DNA of 61,588 bases, from assembly GCA_021783235.1 (NCBI GenBank), contig JAJXUD010000021.1:1-61588 (forward strand), read 5' to 3'. This DNA is from Myxococcales bacterium. GTDB lineage: Bacteria > Myxococcota > Myxococcia > Myxococcales > JAKAPL01. Below are positions 10,115 to 17,105 of the stretch, piece after piece; positions within the stretch are counted from its first letter, which is position 1, and every line of letters starts with the position of its first letter. The notes beneath the pieces are model-generated. The model did not search any database. It saw only the letters and a program-made list of their open reading frames with translations, and was not told the DNA's origin. Both the position numbers and the translations under genes were made by a program.

Positions 10115-10426
10115 ATGGCCGACTCTTTCACCAACGACCCCGTAGGTCAGCTCCGGTCGATCGGCGGCGACGCGAGGGAGCTCGCCTCCGAGGTCCAGGA
10201 AGCGGCGAGCGAGGTCGCCGACCTCGTCCGCGGAGAGCTGGACGTACACCCCTACCGAACCCTCGGGATCGCGGCGCTCACGGGCTACGTCCTCGGAGGA
10301 GGACTCGCCTCGCCCCTGACGGGGCAGTTCGTTCGACTGGGGCTGCGGCTCGCGCTGATCCCGTTCTTGCAGTCGCAGATCGCGCAGCGGCCCACTGGCC
10401 AGACGGCCGGGGCGACCCAACACTGA
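10115..10426 (+). CDS. Small membrane-associated protein of unknown function
   Basis: 103 residues. An N-terminal amphipathic helix (ARELASEVQEAASEVADLVRG) precedes 'HPYRTLGIAALTGYVLGGGL', a short glycine-rich hydrophobic segment, and a second hydrophobic stretch. The architecture resembles phage-shock-type or actinobacterial/myxobacterial DUF1269/DUF883 relatives, but no firm family assignment is possible. It is third in the operon of small envelope proteins. Confidence 0.6.
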   Translation: MADSFTNDPVGQLRSIGGDARELASEVQEAASEVADLVRGELDVHPYRTLGIAALTGYVLGGGLASPLTGQFVRLGLRLALIPFLQSQIAQRPTGQTAGATQH

Positions 10427-10459
10427 CGGGCGGGCCTCACCCGCCGAAATGGAGGACGC

Positions 10460-10720
10460 ATGGCAGCCAAATGGAGCAACCTCGGAAACTGGAGCAAGGA
10501 CGACATGCTGGACGCGCTCGGACTGGCGCCCCGGCGGGGTTTCATGGACTACTTCTTCCCGGCGGTGGGGCTCTTCGGGGCCGGCCTGCTGCTCGGCGCG
10601 GGACTCGGGATGATCCTCGCGCCCCAGTCGGGCCCCGAGCTGCGCCGCAACCTCTTCGAGAAGGCGCGGCAGAAGGTGCCCGACGTCATCGATCGGGAGA
10701 TGCAAGCCCACCCGATGTAG
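10460..10720 (+). CDS. YtxH-like small membrane protein
   Basis: 86 residues. One hydrophobic helix (AVGLFGAGLLLGAGLGMILAPQSG) is followed by 'PELRRNLFEKARQKV'. The G.G...AP.SG.ELR motif is diagnostic of the YtxH family, associated with general stress and envelope. A GGAGG site lies upstream of the ATG. It is the last gene of the 9601-10720 unit and is followed by a strong hairpin. Confidence 0.75.
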   Translation: MAAKWSNLGNWSKDDMLDALGLAPRRGFMDYFFPAVGLFGAGLLLGAGLGMILAPQSGPELRRNLFEKARQKVPDVIDREMQAHPM

Positions 10721-10731
10721 CAGCCGTCCGG

Positions 10732-11718
10732 TCAGCCTCTGGGGCTCCGCGTCCGCGCGGAGCCCCTTCTCCCTCCCCAGGCGCCGGGCGGTCCCGACGC
10801 CACTCGCGCGGCGACGACCAGCCCGAGCACAAAGCCGAAGTCGTACCAGCCGCCGACGTTGTGCAGCTCGTAGATGCCGACGCGCTTCGTGAAGAGCGAG
10901 ATCAGGAACGTCACGGGCACGATGAGCCCGTGCCAGAGACCGAGCCAGAAGCCGGCGACGTCGCCCCGGGCATCTGGGACTCGCGCCAGCACGTTCGGGC
11001 CCGGCGCGCAGGCCGTTCCGGCGAAGCAGACGAGGGCGGTGAACCACAGGCCTCGGGTGACCAGCGGCGAGCTCGCCCTCGCGGCCGGCGCCGGACTGAC
11101 CTCCGGCGCCTTGGCCCGGAGCTGCAGCCGCCGGAAGACGTAGGCCGAGGCGACCGCGCTGGTCGGGACCGAGAGCAAGAGCCCCACGCCGAAGGCGAGC
11201 GCCCCGAGCAGGTTCACTCCGAGGAGGAGCAGCGCGAACCAGAAGAGCCGCCCCTTGATCCCCCGGGTGAGCCGCCGGCTCTCCCTCATGGCCTCGAGCG
11301 TCCTCCGTCTCCCGTCCACGACGGCGAAGCCGGAGAAGGCGAGCTCGAGCCCCCAGATCACCCCTGGCACGATGAGCAGCACCAGCCCCAGGCAGACGAC
11401 GAGGCCCTGGAAGATCATGGTCAGCAGGTAGGAGGGAAAGCCTTCCAAGAGCGCCCCGAGGGTCGCCGGTTCGAGCGGCAGCCCGTCGTGGACCCGGAGG
11501 GCGAAGCGGACCAGAACCATCGAGACGCAGAGCTCGAGGATCTCCGCGACGAACGAGACGAGGGCCTGCGGCGCGCCGGGGCCGCGGTATGCCCGCTGCA
11601 CGAGGCCCAGGAGTGCGGCGATTGCCCCCAGGATCAGAAAGGGGCCGAGCCGCTCTCTGGTCTTCGTCCAGCCGAACCGGACGGCCTCGAGGCTGGAAAA
11701 CGGACCGTTCACGCTCAA
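10732..11718 (-). CDS. Membrane protein fused to a small lipoprotein-like domain
   Basis: Residues ~1-200 form a polytopic region like the DUF975/glycerophosphodiesterase-membrane family, with several helices including FLILGAIAALLGLV and VVCLGLVLLIVPGVIWGLEL. After a linker, residues ~220-310 contain a second signal-like helix with 'TACAPGPN', then 'GFWLGLWHGLIVPVTFLISLF' and 'YELHNVGGWYDFGFVLG'. Such a C-terminal block is known to me as a stand-alone small membrane lipoprotein in other bacteria, so this looks like a fusion. The TTG start at 11718 has GGAGG 6 bases upstream. The last ~12 residues are encoded by the terminator hairpin of the opposite operon. Confidence 0.65.
   Translation of the reverse strand: MSVNGPFSSLEAVRFGWTKTRERLGPFLILGAIAALLGLVQRAYRGPGAPQALVSFVAEILELCVSMVLVRFALRVHDGLPLEPATLGALLEGFPSYLLTMIFQGLVVCLGLVLLIVPGVIWGLELAFSGFAVVDGRRRTLEAMRESRRLTRGIKGRLFWFALLLLGVNLLGALAFGVGLLLSVPTSAVASAYVFRRLQLRAKAPEVSPAPAARASSPLVTRGLWFTALVCFAGTACAPGPNVLARVPDARGDVAGFWLGLWHGLIVPVTFLISLFTKRVGIYELHNVGGWYDFGFVLGLVVAARVASGPPGAWGGRRGSARTRSPRG
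10741..10766. terminator. Strong hairpin, terminator of the small-protein operon
   Basis: An 11-bp perfect stem, GGGGCTCCGCG (10741-10751) with CGCGGAGCCCC (10756-10766), has a 4-base loop. It starts 20 bases after the YtxH-like stop and is followed by TTCTCCCTCC. It also overlaps the 3' end of the opposite gene. Confidence 0.7.
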
Positions 11719-11794
11719 GGTGAGGCCTCCCCATCGATGCCTCGAATCCTAGGCATGCTCGGGAGGGGGCGGCGCTCAGGAGGGCGGGCCCGCC

Positions 11795-12430
11795 TCAGGT
11801 ACCGGTGGGATCGCCGGGGGCGCGAGAGATCTCGAGCAGCCGCTCCCGGAGCTCGTCGAAGCCCGCGCCGGTCTCCGACGAGAGCGCGAGGGCGCTCTCG
11901 GCCGGCAGGCCCAGCCCCCGCTCGATCGCGCGGAGCGCCCCGAAGAGGCGGTGCTTCGAGAGCTTGTCCGACTTCGTCGCGACGACGAGCAACGGGCGGC
12001 GGCCCGAGATCCAGCCGACCATGTCGCGATCGAGCGGCGACGGCTCGTGGCGCGCGTCGACGAGCATGACGACCCCGCAGAGCCGCTCCCGCCGCTCGAG
12101 GTAGCGCTCGATCATGGGGCGCCAGCGCGCGAGCTCGGCCTTGGACGCCTTGGCGTAGCCGTACCCAGGCAGGTCGCAGAGGGAGACCGGGACGCGGGCG
12201 CCGTCGGCGAGAAAGGTGGCGGTAAAGAAGTTCAAAAGGCGGGTGCGGCCCGGCGTCCGGCTGACCCGCGCGAGCTTGCGCCGGCCGAGGAGCGCGTTCA
12301 GGGCGCTCGACTTGCCCACGTTGGAGCGGCCGACGAAGCAGATCTCGGGGAGCTCGACCCTCGGGGCCCCCGTCACGTCGCTGGCCGACGCGACGAACTC
12401 AGAGGTGGCGATCCGGACGTCCGCGGGCAT
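11795..12430 (-). CDS. engB: Ribosome biogenesis GTPase EngB/YsxC
   Basis: A GTP-binding protein needed for assembly of the 50S subunit. It shows the G1 loop GRSNVGKSS, G2 region TPGRTRLLNFF, G3 DLPGYGYAK, G4 TKSDK and G5 SSETG. The order and spacing are those of the YihA/YsxC family, and 211 residues is the usual length. It lies 6 bases after the resB stop, so it is the third gene of the cytochrome-resB-engB operon. Confidence 0.96.
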   Translation of the reverse strand: MPADVRIATSEFVASASDVTGAPRVELPEICFVGRSNVGKSSALNALLGRRKLARVSRTPGRTRLLNFFTATFLADGARVPVSLCDLPGYGYAKASKAELARWRPMIERYLERRERLCGVVMLVDARHEPSPLDRDMVGWISGRRPLLVVATKSDKLSKHRLFGALRAIERGLGLPAESALALSSETGAGFDELRERLLEISRAPGDPTGT

Positions 12431-12436
12431 CGGGGC

Positions 12437-13900
12437 CTAGCCCTTGCCGCCGTCGATCGCGCCGCGCAGCGCGGTCGACAGCTCCTCGAAGATCGTCTCG
12501 AAGGCCCCCTGGTTCTTGTGGGCGGCACCCGCGAGCACGACCTCACCGTCCGCTCTCACCCGCGCCCAGAGCCGGCGGTGCGAGCTGTAGAACGCGATGC
12601 CAAGACCGAGGAAGAGGATGCAGCAGCCGGCCAGCCAGAGGACGTAGCCGGGATCCTTCGCGACCTGCAGCCCCGTGAAGTAGAACGTCGAGAGCCCGCT
12701 GAAGTCGAGGCCCCAGACGTCCCCACGGTTCTGCGCGTCGAAGCCTGGGTAGCGCTGGAACAGCCAGAACGTGCTCTTCTTGCCCTCGGGACCCGTCCGC
12801 TCGATCTGGACCGCGGGGCCGAGTTCGGCGAAGCGCTCGGTGTAGCCGACCACTTTGAACCGGACCCCGTCGGGCAGCGTCGTCTCCTCGTCGCGCCCGA
12901 GCCGGATCTCGCGGGCAGGGCCGCCCCCGCGCAGACTCTTGATGGCGAGGGTGACGCGGTCCTTCGTCGGATCCGCCTGGTAGCTCGCCTGGTAGAAGGT
13001 CCAGCCGCCCCAGTCGAGCGGGTCTCCGACCGAGATGGTCTTGCGTAGCCCGTCGCGCCCGTTCGGCTCGAGGACGGTGAGGTCGCTCTCGAACGACCGC
13101 GGCTTGCCGTCGAGGTACTTCTCCAGCCGGAAATCGTCGACGCGCACCGCGAAGCCGAGCGGCTGCCGAAACGTGACCCCGTTCGCGTTCTTTCGGAAGA
13201 TGAAGTCGAAGGTGCCGCCGTCCATGGGGACGTTGACGACCCCTTCCATCCCCCAGATCCGGCCGATCAGGGCGCCGGTGAGGATGAGGAAGAGGCTCAG
13301 GTGGACGATCCAGACGCCGAAGCGAGAGTGGCGCCCTCGTTCGGCGAAGACGAAGGCGGTCCCGGCATCGGCGCCGCTCGCATCTCCGCGCAGGATCTCG
13401 GGCTCGAAGCCCCGGGCCCGCAGGAGCGCCGCGATGGCGCCCGCCTCCTGCATGGGCGCCCCCTTCGTCTTCAGCCGGACCGAGTGCTTGATGCCCCGGA
13501 GCTGCGCGTCGGAAAGGCGCCGCTCGGGACGGAGGGCGATCTTGAAGATGCGCGGCAACCGCTCGATCGTGCAGGCGGTCAGGTTGAGCGTCAGCAGGAC
13601 GAGGAGCAGGACGAACCACCACGAGTGGAAGAGGTCGTTCAGCTCGAAGAAGAGGTAGCCCGGGTACCACCAGGCGTGGCCGATGGCCGCCTGGATCTCG
13701 GTCATCGGACGGTTCTCGGGGTTCGCGAAGGTGCCGAGGGTGCAGGCGCTGGCGAGCAGGAAGAGCAACGGGATCGTCAGCCGCAGCGAGGCGAAGTAGT
13801 CCCAGAGGCCGTCGACGAGGTCGCGATCACGGCGCCGCAGCGCCACGCTCGGAAGCGCGGGGGCCGGGCCCCCGGAGAGGGTCGCGTCGGAGGCGCTCAC
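12437..13900 (-). CDS. resB: Cytochrome c biogenesis protein ResB
   Basis: A membrane protein of the System II (Ccs) cytochrome c maturation pathway, which delivers heme across the membrane. It has three N-terminal helices, a long extracytoplasmic domain and a last helix (YVLWLAGCCILFLGLGIAFY). The conserved phrases 'LGTFANPEN', 'WWF..LLLLTLNLTACTIERL' and 'GVWIVHLSLFLILTGALIG' are typical of ResB. It is 487 residues from a GTG at 13900 that overlaps the upstream cytochrome stop by 4 bases, with GGAGGAG in front. The partner ResC/CcsA is not in this window. Confidence 0.93.
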   Translation of the reverse strand: MSASDATLSGGPAPALPSVALRRRDRDLVDGLWDYFASLRLTIPLLFLLASACTLGTFANPENRPMTEIQAAIGHAWWYPGYLFFELNDLFHSWWFVLLLVLLTLNLTACTIERLPRIFKIALRPERRLSDAQLRGIKHSVRLKTKGAPMQEAGAIAALLRARGFEPEILRGDASGADAGTAFVFAERGRHSRFGVWIVHLSLFLILTGALIGRIWGMEGVVNVPMDGGTFDFIFRKNANGVTFRQPLGFAVRVDDFRLEKYLDGKPRSFESDLTVLEPNGRDGLRKTISVGDPLDWGGWTFYQASYQADPTKDRVTLAIKSLRGGGPAREIRLGRDEETTLPDGVRFKVVGYTERFAELGPAVQIERTGPEGKKSTFWLFQRYPGFDAQNRGDVWGLDFSGLSTFYFTGLQVAKDPGYVLWLAGCCILFLGLGIAFYSSHRRLWARVRADGEVVLAGAAHKNQGAFETIFEELSTALRGAIDGGKG

Positions 13901-14427
13901 GGTCGCTCCTCCGCCCCCGAGGCGCGCGGCGGGCCGACCTGAGCGGGCGCGGGTCTGCTCCAGTGGTCGATCAGCTTGACCCGGGCGGCGAAGTCGAACG
14001 GCTGAAGCCCCGGCGAGCCCGCCGCGTGGCAGGCGCGACACGAGCGCTCCCCCGGCGGATCGACGAGGCCGACGGCCCGGGCGAGTTCGGCGTCGCGCAT
14101 CACGTAGGCGGCGCTGTAGTACTGCCCGGCGCCGTGGCAGCTCTCGCAGGTGATCCCCGCGCGCTGCTCCGGTGTCGGCGGGCGCGCCCCGGCCTGCTCG
14201 GCGATCGGTTCGAGCGGCAGATCGGGGGCGTGGCAGCGGGTGCAGGAGGAATCCCGGCGCTGGGCGTCGGTGAGGCTCGAGGCCGCGTGCCCGTGGGGCC
14301 CCGCCTCCCAGGCGGCGACGGCCTGCGGGTGGCAGGCCTTGCAGGTCTGGACGCCCACCCAGTCGGCCGCCATGGCCGTCGCCGACAGGCCGAGCGCGAC
14401 GAGGACGAGGACGGGAAGTCGGTTCAC
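13897..14427 (-). CDS. Secreted tetraheme c-type cytochrome
   Basis: 176 residues with a cleavable signal (VLVLVALGLSATAMA) and four CxxCH heme sites: CKACH, CTRCH, CESCH and CRACH. This heme arrangement resembles the cytochrome c-554 type seen in deltaproteobacterial electron transfer proteins. It overlaps resB by 4 bases (GTGA), linking a substrate cytochrome with its maturation machinery. The GTG start at 14427 lies 9 bases from a -10 box, with no Shine-Dalgarno site. Its redox partner is unknown. Confidence 0.85.
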   Translation of the reverse strand: MNRLPVLVLVALGLSATAMAADWVGVQTCKACHPQAVAAWEAGPHGHAASSLTDAQRRDSSCTRCHAPDLPLEPIAEQAGARPPTPEQRAGITCESCHGAGQYYSAAYVMRDAELARAVGLVDPPGERSCRACHAAGSPGLQPFDFAARVKLIDHWSRPAPAQVGPPRASGAEERP

Positions 14428-14436
14428 GACCGGCGA

Positions 14437-14465
14437 GATTTAACGGAGATGACGCCCCCGATCAA
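14437..14465 (-). promoter_or_regulatory. Candidate near-leaderless promoter of the cytochrome-resB-engB operon
   Basis: Minus strand: TTGATC (14460-14465), 17-base spacer, TAAATC (14437-14442), then 9 bases to the GTG at 14427. The spacing predicts a transcript with almost no leader. Confidence 0.55.
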
Positions 14466-14477
14466 TCGTTCTGGCGC

Positions 14478-14483
14478 TAAGCT
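14478..14483 (+). promoter_or_regulatory. Candidate -10 box of tsaC
   Basis: TAAGCT ends 7 bases before the ATG at 14491. No -35 with good match was found at 16-18 bases, and no Shine-Dalgarno site precedes the ATG. It follows the same -10/start layout as other genes here. Confidence 0.4.
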
Positions 14484-14490
14484 CTCGTCC

Positions 14491-15105
14491 ATGACCGAGA
14501 AGCCAGAGCCCGAAGCGCTCGGGCGGGCGCTGAAGGCGCTGCGCGGAGGCGGCGTCGTCGCCTTCCCGACCGAGACCTTTTACGGCCTCGCGGCCGACGC
14601 GACCTCGCCCGCCGCCGTGGAGCGGCTCCACGCGCTCAAGGGCCGGCCGGCCGGGAAGCCCATCGCCTGCATCGTGGGCGACCGCTCACAGGTCGCCCTC
14701 CTCTGCGACCGCTGGCCGGCCTCCGCCGAGCGCCTCGCCGCCCGCTTCTGGCCCGGGCCGCTGACCCTGGTCGTGCCGGCCCGGGAAGGGCTGCCCGCTC
14801 CCCTGCTCTCGCGGGACGCGGAGGGGGCCTTCGTGGGGCTGCGGCTCTCTTCGCACCCCTGGGCCCGGGCGCTCGCCCTCGGCCTCGGCCTCCCCATCAC
14901 GGCGACGAGCGCGAACCTCTCCGGGGGGCCCGAGGCGAGCCGCTTCGAGGCCCTCGCCCCTTCCCTGCTCGAGAAGATCGACTTCGCCCTCGACGGGGGC
15001 CCGACGCCGGGCGGGCGCGGCAGCAGCCTCGTGCGCTGCGGCGCGGGCCTAACCTGCCTGCGCGAGGGTGCCATCCCCTACGCCGAGATCCTCGCGGGGC
15101 TCTGA
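14491..15105 (+). CDS. tsaC: Threonylcarbamoyl-AMP synthase (Sua5/YrdC/YciO family)
   Basis: It makes threonylcarbamoyl-AMP from threonine, bicarbonate and ATP, for the t6A modification of ANN-decoding tRNAs. The 204-residue protein is a single YrdC domain: FPTETFYGLAADA near the start, KGRP.GKPI, FWPGPLTLV, and late 'ITATSANLSGG' and 'GGRGSSLVRC' segments lining the active site. The Sua5 C-terminal domain is absent. Its last 57 bases overlap the tail of the convergent histidine kinase gene. Confidence 0.93.
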   Translation: MTEKPEPEALGRALKALRGGGVVAFPTETFYGLAADATSPAAVERLHALKGRPAGKPIACIVGDRSQVALLCDRWPASAERLAARFWPGPLTLVVPAREGLPAPLLSRDAEGAFVGLRLSSHPWARALALGLGLPITATSANLSGGPEASRFEALAPSLLEKIDFALDGGPTPGGRGSSLVRCGAGLTCLREGAIPYAEILAGL

Positions 15106-16341
15106 CCGGACGGGCAGCCGGATCTCGACGACCGTCCCCTTGCCCGGCTCGCTCTCGATTCGGATCTCGCCGCCGTGTTGGCGCACGACGCCGTACGCGA
15201 TGGTGAGGCCGAGGCCGAGGCCGTTCCCGGGAGGGCAGGTCGTGAAGAATGGCTCGAAGGCCCGCGTGAGCACCTCGGGGGGCATCCCCTGCCCCACGTC
15301 CTCGATTCGCAGCACGGCCTTGCCGTCCGAGATCCCGCCGCCGACGCGGAGCGGGGCGCCCTGGGGCCCGAAGCGCCAGGCGTTGTGCAGGAGGTGGTAG
15401 AGGGCCTCGTCGAGCGCCTGGGCGTGACCCCGCACGGGAAGAGCCACCCGGTCGTGGACCAGCGGCCCGAGATCCTTCTCCGCGACTTCGGCGCGCAGTC
15501 GATCGGCGGCCCGGTCGAGGCAGTCGGCGAGATCGACGGGCGCGGCCTCGCCGGTGCGCTCGTCGGCGAGCCGCCGGAGCGCGCGGACGATGCCTGCGAC
15601 TCGCTGCGAGCCTTCGAGCGCCTCCGCCACCCGCTGCGGCCCGTCGCCGGCGAGCGCCGAGAGCGCACGGAGCTGCGGCGCTCCTTGGAACCTCGCGAGG
15701 AGCGCGAGGGCGCCCTCGCGCTCGCCTCGGCCGAGCTGGGCGAGGGCGCGTTCGAGCGTCTGGACGACGACGCCGATTCGCTCGAGGTCCCGCCCCAGGC
15801 TCGCGACGTTTGCGATGACGAAGCTCAGGGGGTTGTTGATCTCGTGGGCGGCGCCGGCCGCGAGCCGTCCGACGGCGGCGAGCCGCTCTTGCTCCCGCGC
15901 CCTCGCGACGGCCTCCCGCTCGACGGTCACGTCGCGATGGCGCACGACCCACCCGTCCTTCGTGCCGACGAGCGGGAAGAGCGAGACCGAGAAGCTGCGG
16001 CCGGTCTCCGTCCGGATCTCGAAGCTCTGCTCCCGACCGACCGGCGCGCCCTCGGCGAGCGGACAGCCGAGGCAGGGCGTCGAGCGGCCAGCGACGAGCG
16101 CGTGGCACGTCCGTCCGGGGAGATCGCGCACCGAGATCTCCCCGGCGTTCGCGAGCGCCCGGTTGCCTCGGCGAATTCGCGTCCCCTCCTGGAGCGCGAT
16201 CGGGTCGTCGATGGCGTCGACGGTCTGCTCCCACTCCGCCTTCGCCCGGGCGACGATGACGAAGTGGCCGACGTCCGGGGCGCCGGCCGGCGGGGAGGCC
16301 TCCGCGCTGGGCAGATCGCCCTTCTCGCCCGGAGAGCTCAT
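15049..16341 (-). CDS. PAS-domain sensor histidine kinase with a CxxC cluster
   Basis: A soluble 430-residue kinase. The N-terminal PAS-like region (about 30-140) carries C79, C90 and C93 in 'CH..........CLGCP', a cysteine pattern seen in many deltaproteobacterial PAS domains and possibly a metal or redox site. The H-box AAHEINNP (H166) and an HATPase_c domain (PFFTTCPPGNGLGLGLTI) follow. The start at 16341 is 2 bases after the upstream response-regulator stop, so the two form a cognate pair. No transmembrane segment is visible, which suggests an intracellular signal. Confidence 0.88.
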   Translation of the reverse strand: MSSPGEKGDLPSAEASPPAGAPDVGHFVIVARAKAEWEQTVDAIDDPIALQEGTRIRRGNRALANAGEISVRDLPGRTCHALVAGRSTPCLGCPLAEGAPVGREQSFEIRTETGRSFSVSLFPLVGTKDGWVVRHRDVTVEREAVARAREQERLAAVGRLAAGAAHEINNPLSFVIANVASLGRDLERIGVVVQTLERALAQLGRGEREGALALLARFQGAPQLRALSALAGDGPQRVAEALEGSQRVAGIVRALRRLADERTGEAAPVDLADCLDRAADRLRAEVAEKDLGPLVHDRVALPVRGHAQALDEALYHLLHNAWRFGPQGAPLRVGGGISDGKAVLRIEDVGQGMPPEVLTRAFEPFFTTCPPGNGLGLGLTIAYGVVRQHGGEIRIESEPGKGTVVEIRLPVRSEPREDLGVGDGTLAQAG

Positions 16342-16343
16342 GT

Positions 16344-16904
16344 TCAGGCCGCCCGGATGCCCAGCGTCGCGGCGAACTGCTCGACGAGCTGGTCGTCGTC
16401 GATGACCACCGCGCCCACGGCGTCCCGATCGACGGCCGAGATCCCCGGGTGCTTCGCCTCGAGATCCCGGAGCAGATCCGACTGGCGCTTCACCGTCGCG
16501 AGCAGCCTCCGGTTCTCGCGCTCGAGCAGGAGTCGCTCGAAGCCGAGCCGGACGGTGAGCTGGAGCTCCAGCGGATCCCACGGCTTCGTGAGGAAGCGGT
16601 AGATCTCGCCTTCGTTGATGGCCGCGACGGCGGTCTCGAGGTCCGCGTAGCCGGTCAGGATGATCCGCAGCGTGTTCGGGTAGCGCTGGTGGACCTCGCG
16701 CATCAGCTCGAGACCGGTCATGCGCGGCATCAGGTGGTCCGAGAGGACCATGTCGGCCGGCTCCTTCTCGAGCAGCTCGAGCGCCTCGACGCCGCTGCCG
16801 GCGAAGCGGATCGAGCAGCCTTCCTCGCGAAGGGCACGCGCGAGCGCCCGGCGGACGTTCTCCTCGTCGTCGACGATCAAGAGGGATTTCGTGGCTGTCG
16901 GCAT
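16344..16904 (-). CDS. Receiver-domain response regulator without a known output domain
   Basis: 186 residues. The receiver domain (1-125) has the acidic pocket VDDEE, phospho-acceptor D56 (LSDHLMP) and the conserved Thr and Lys in TGYADLETA and FLTKPWD. The last has the look of RpfG/HoxA-type receivers. After a coiled-coil-like helix only ~40 residues remain, with no HD-GYP or DNA-binding domain. It may work as a phosphorelay or protein-interaction regulator. AGGAG precedes the ATG at 16904. It lies immediately upstream of the PAS kinase and behind a sigma-54-like promoter. Confidence 0.85.
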   Translation of the reverse strand: MPTATKSLLIVDDEENVRRALARALREEGCSIRFAGSGVEALELLEKEPADMVLSDHLMPRMTGLELMREVHQRYPNTLRIILTGYADLETAVAAINEGEIYRFLTKPWDPLELQLTVRLGFERLLLERENRRLLATVKRQSDLLRDLEAKHPGISAVDRDAVGAVVIDDDQLVEQFAATLGIRAA

Positions 16905-16945
16905 AGGGGGCTCCTGCCTGCGGAAGAGTGTTCGAGGGCTTCGAA

Positions 16946-16961
16946 TGCGATCCGCGTGCCA
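16946..16961 (-). promoter_or_regulatory. Candidate sigma-54 promoter upstream of the response regulator
   Basis: Minus strand: TGGCACG (16955-16961), 4 bases, TCGCA (16946-16950). This matches the -24/-12 consensus TGGCACG-N4-TTGCA at every position but one. It lies about 40 bases before the ATG. An NtrC-type activator is encoded nearby at 18321-19775. Confidence 0.5.
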
Positions 16962-17093
16962 GCCTTTGGACCCGAACAAGGTAGCACGCTTGCCTGGGGT
17001 CGGCACGGCGTTCGCCCGGGTTGGGGGCGACCGCGCGGTCCTTCCCGACCCACCCTCGCCCGCGCCGCTCCCGGACGCGGCCCCGAAATCTGC

Positions 17094-17099
17094 TACTCT
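17094..17099 (+). promoter_or_regulatory. Candidate -10 box of the receiver-kinase gene
   Basis: TACTCT, preceded by TGC (extended -10), ends exactly 6 bases before the ATG at 17106. No clear -35 and no Shine-Dalgarno site are present, consistent with a leaderless mRNA. Confidence 0.4.
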
Positions 17100-17105
17100 C
17101 TGGGC

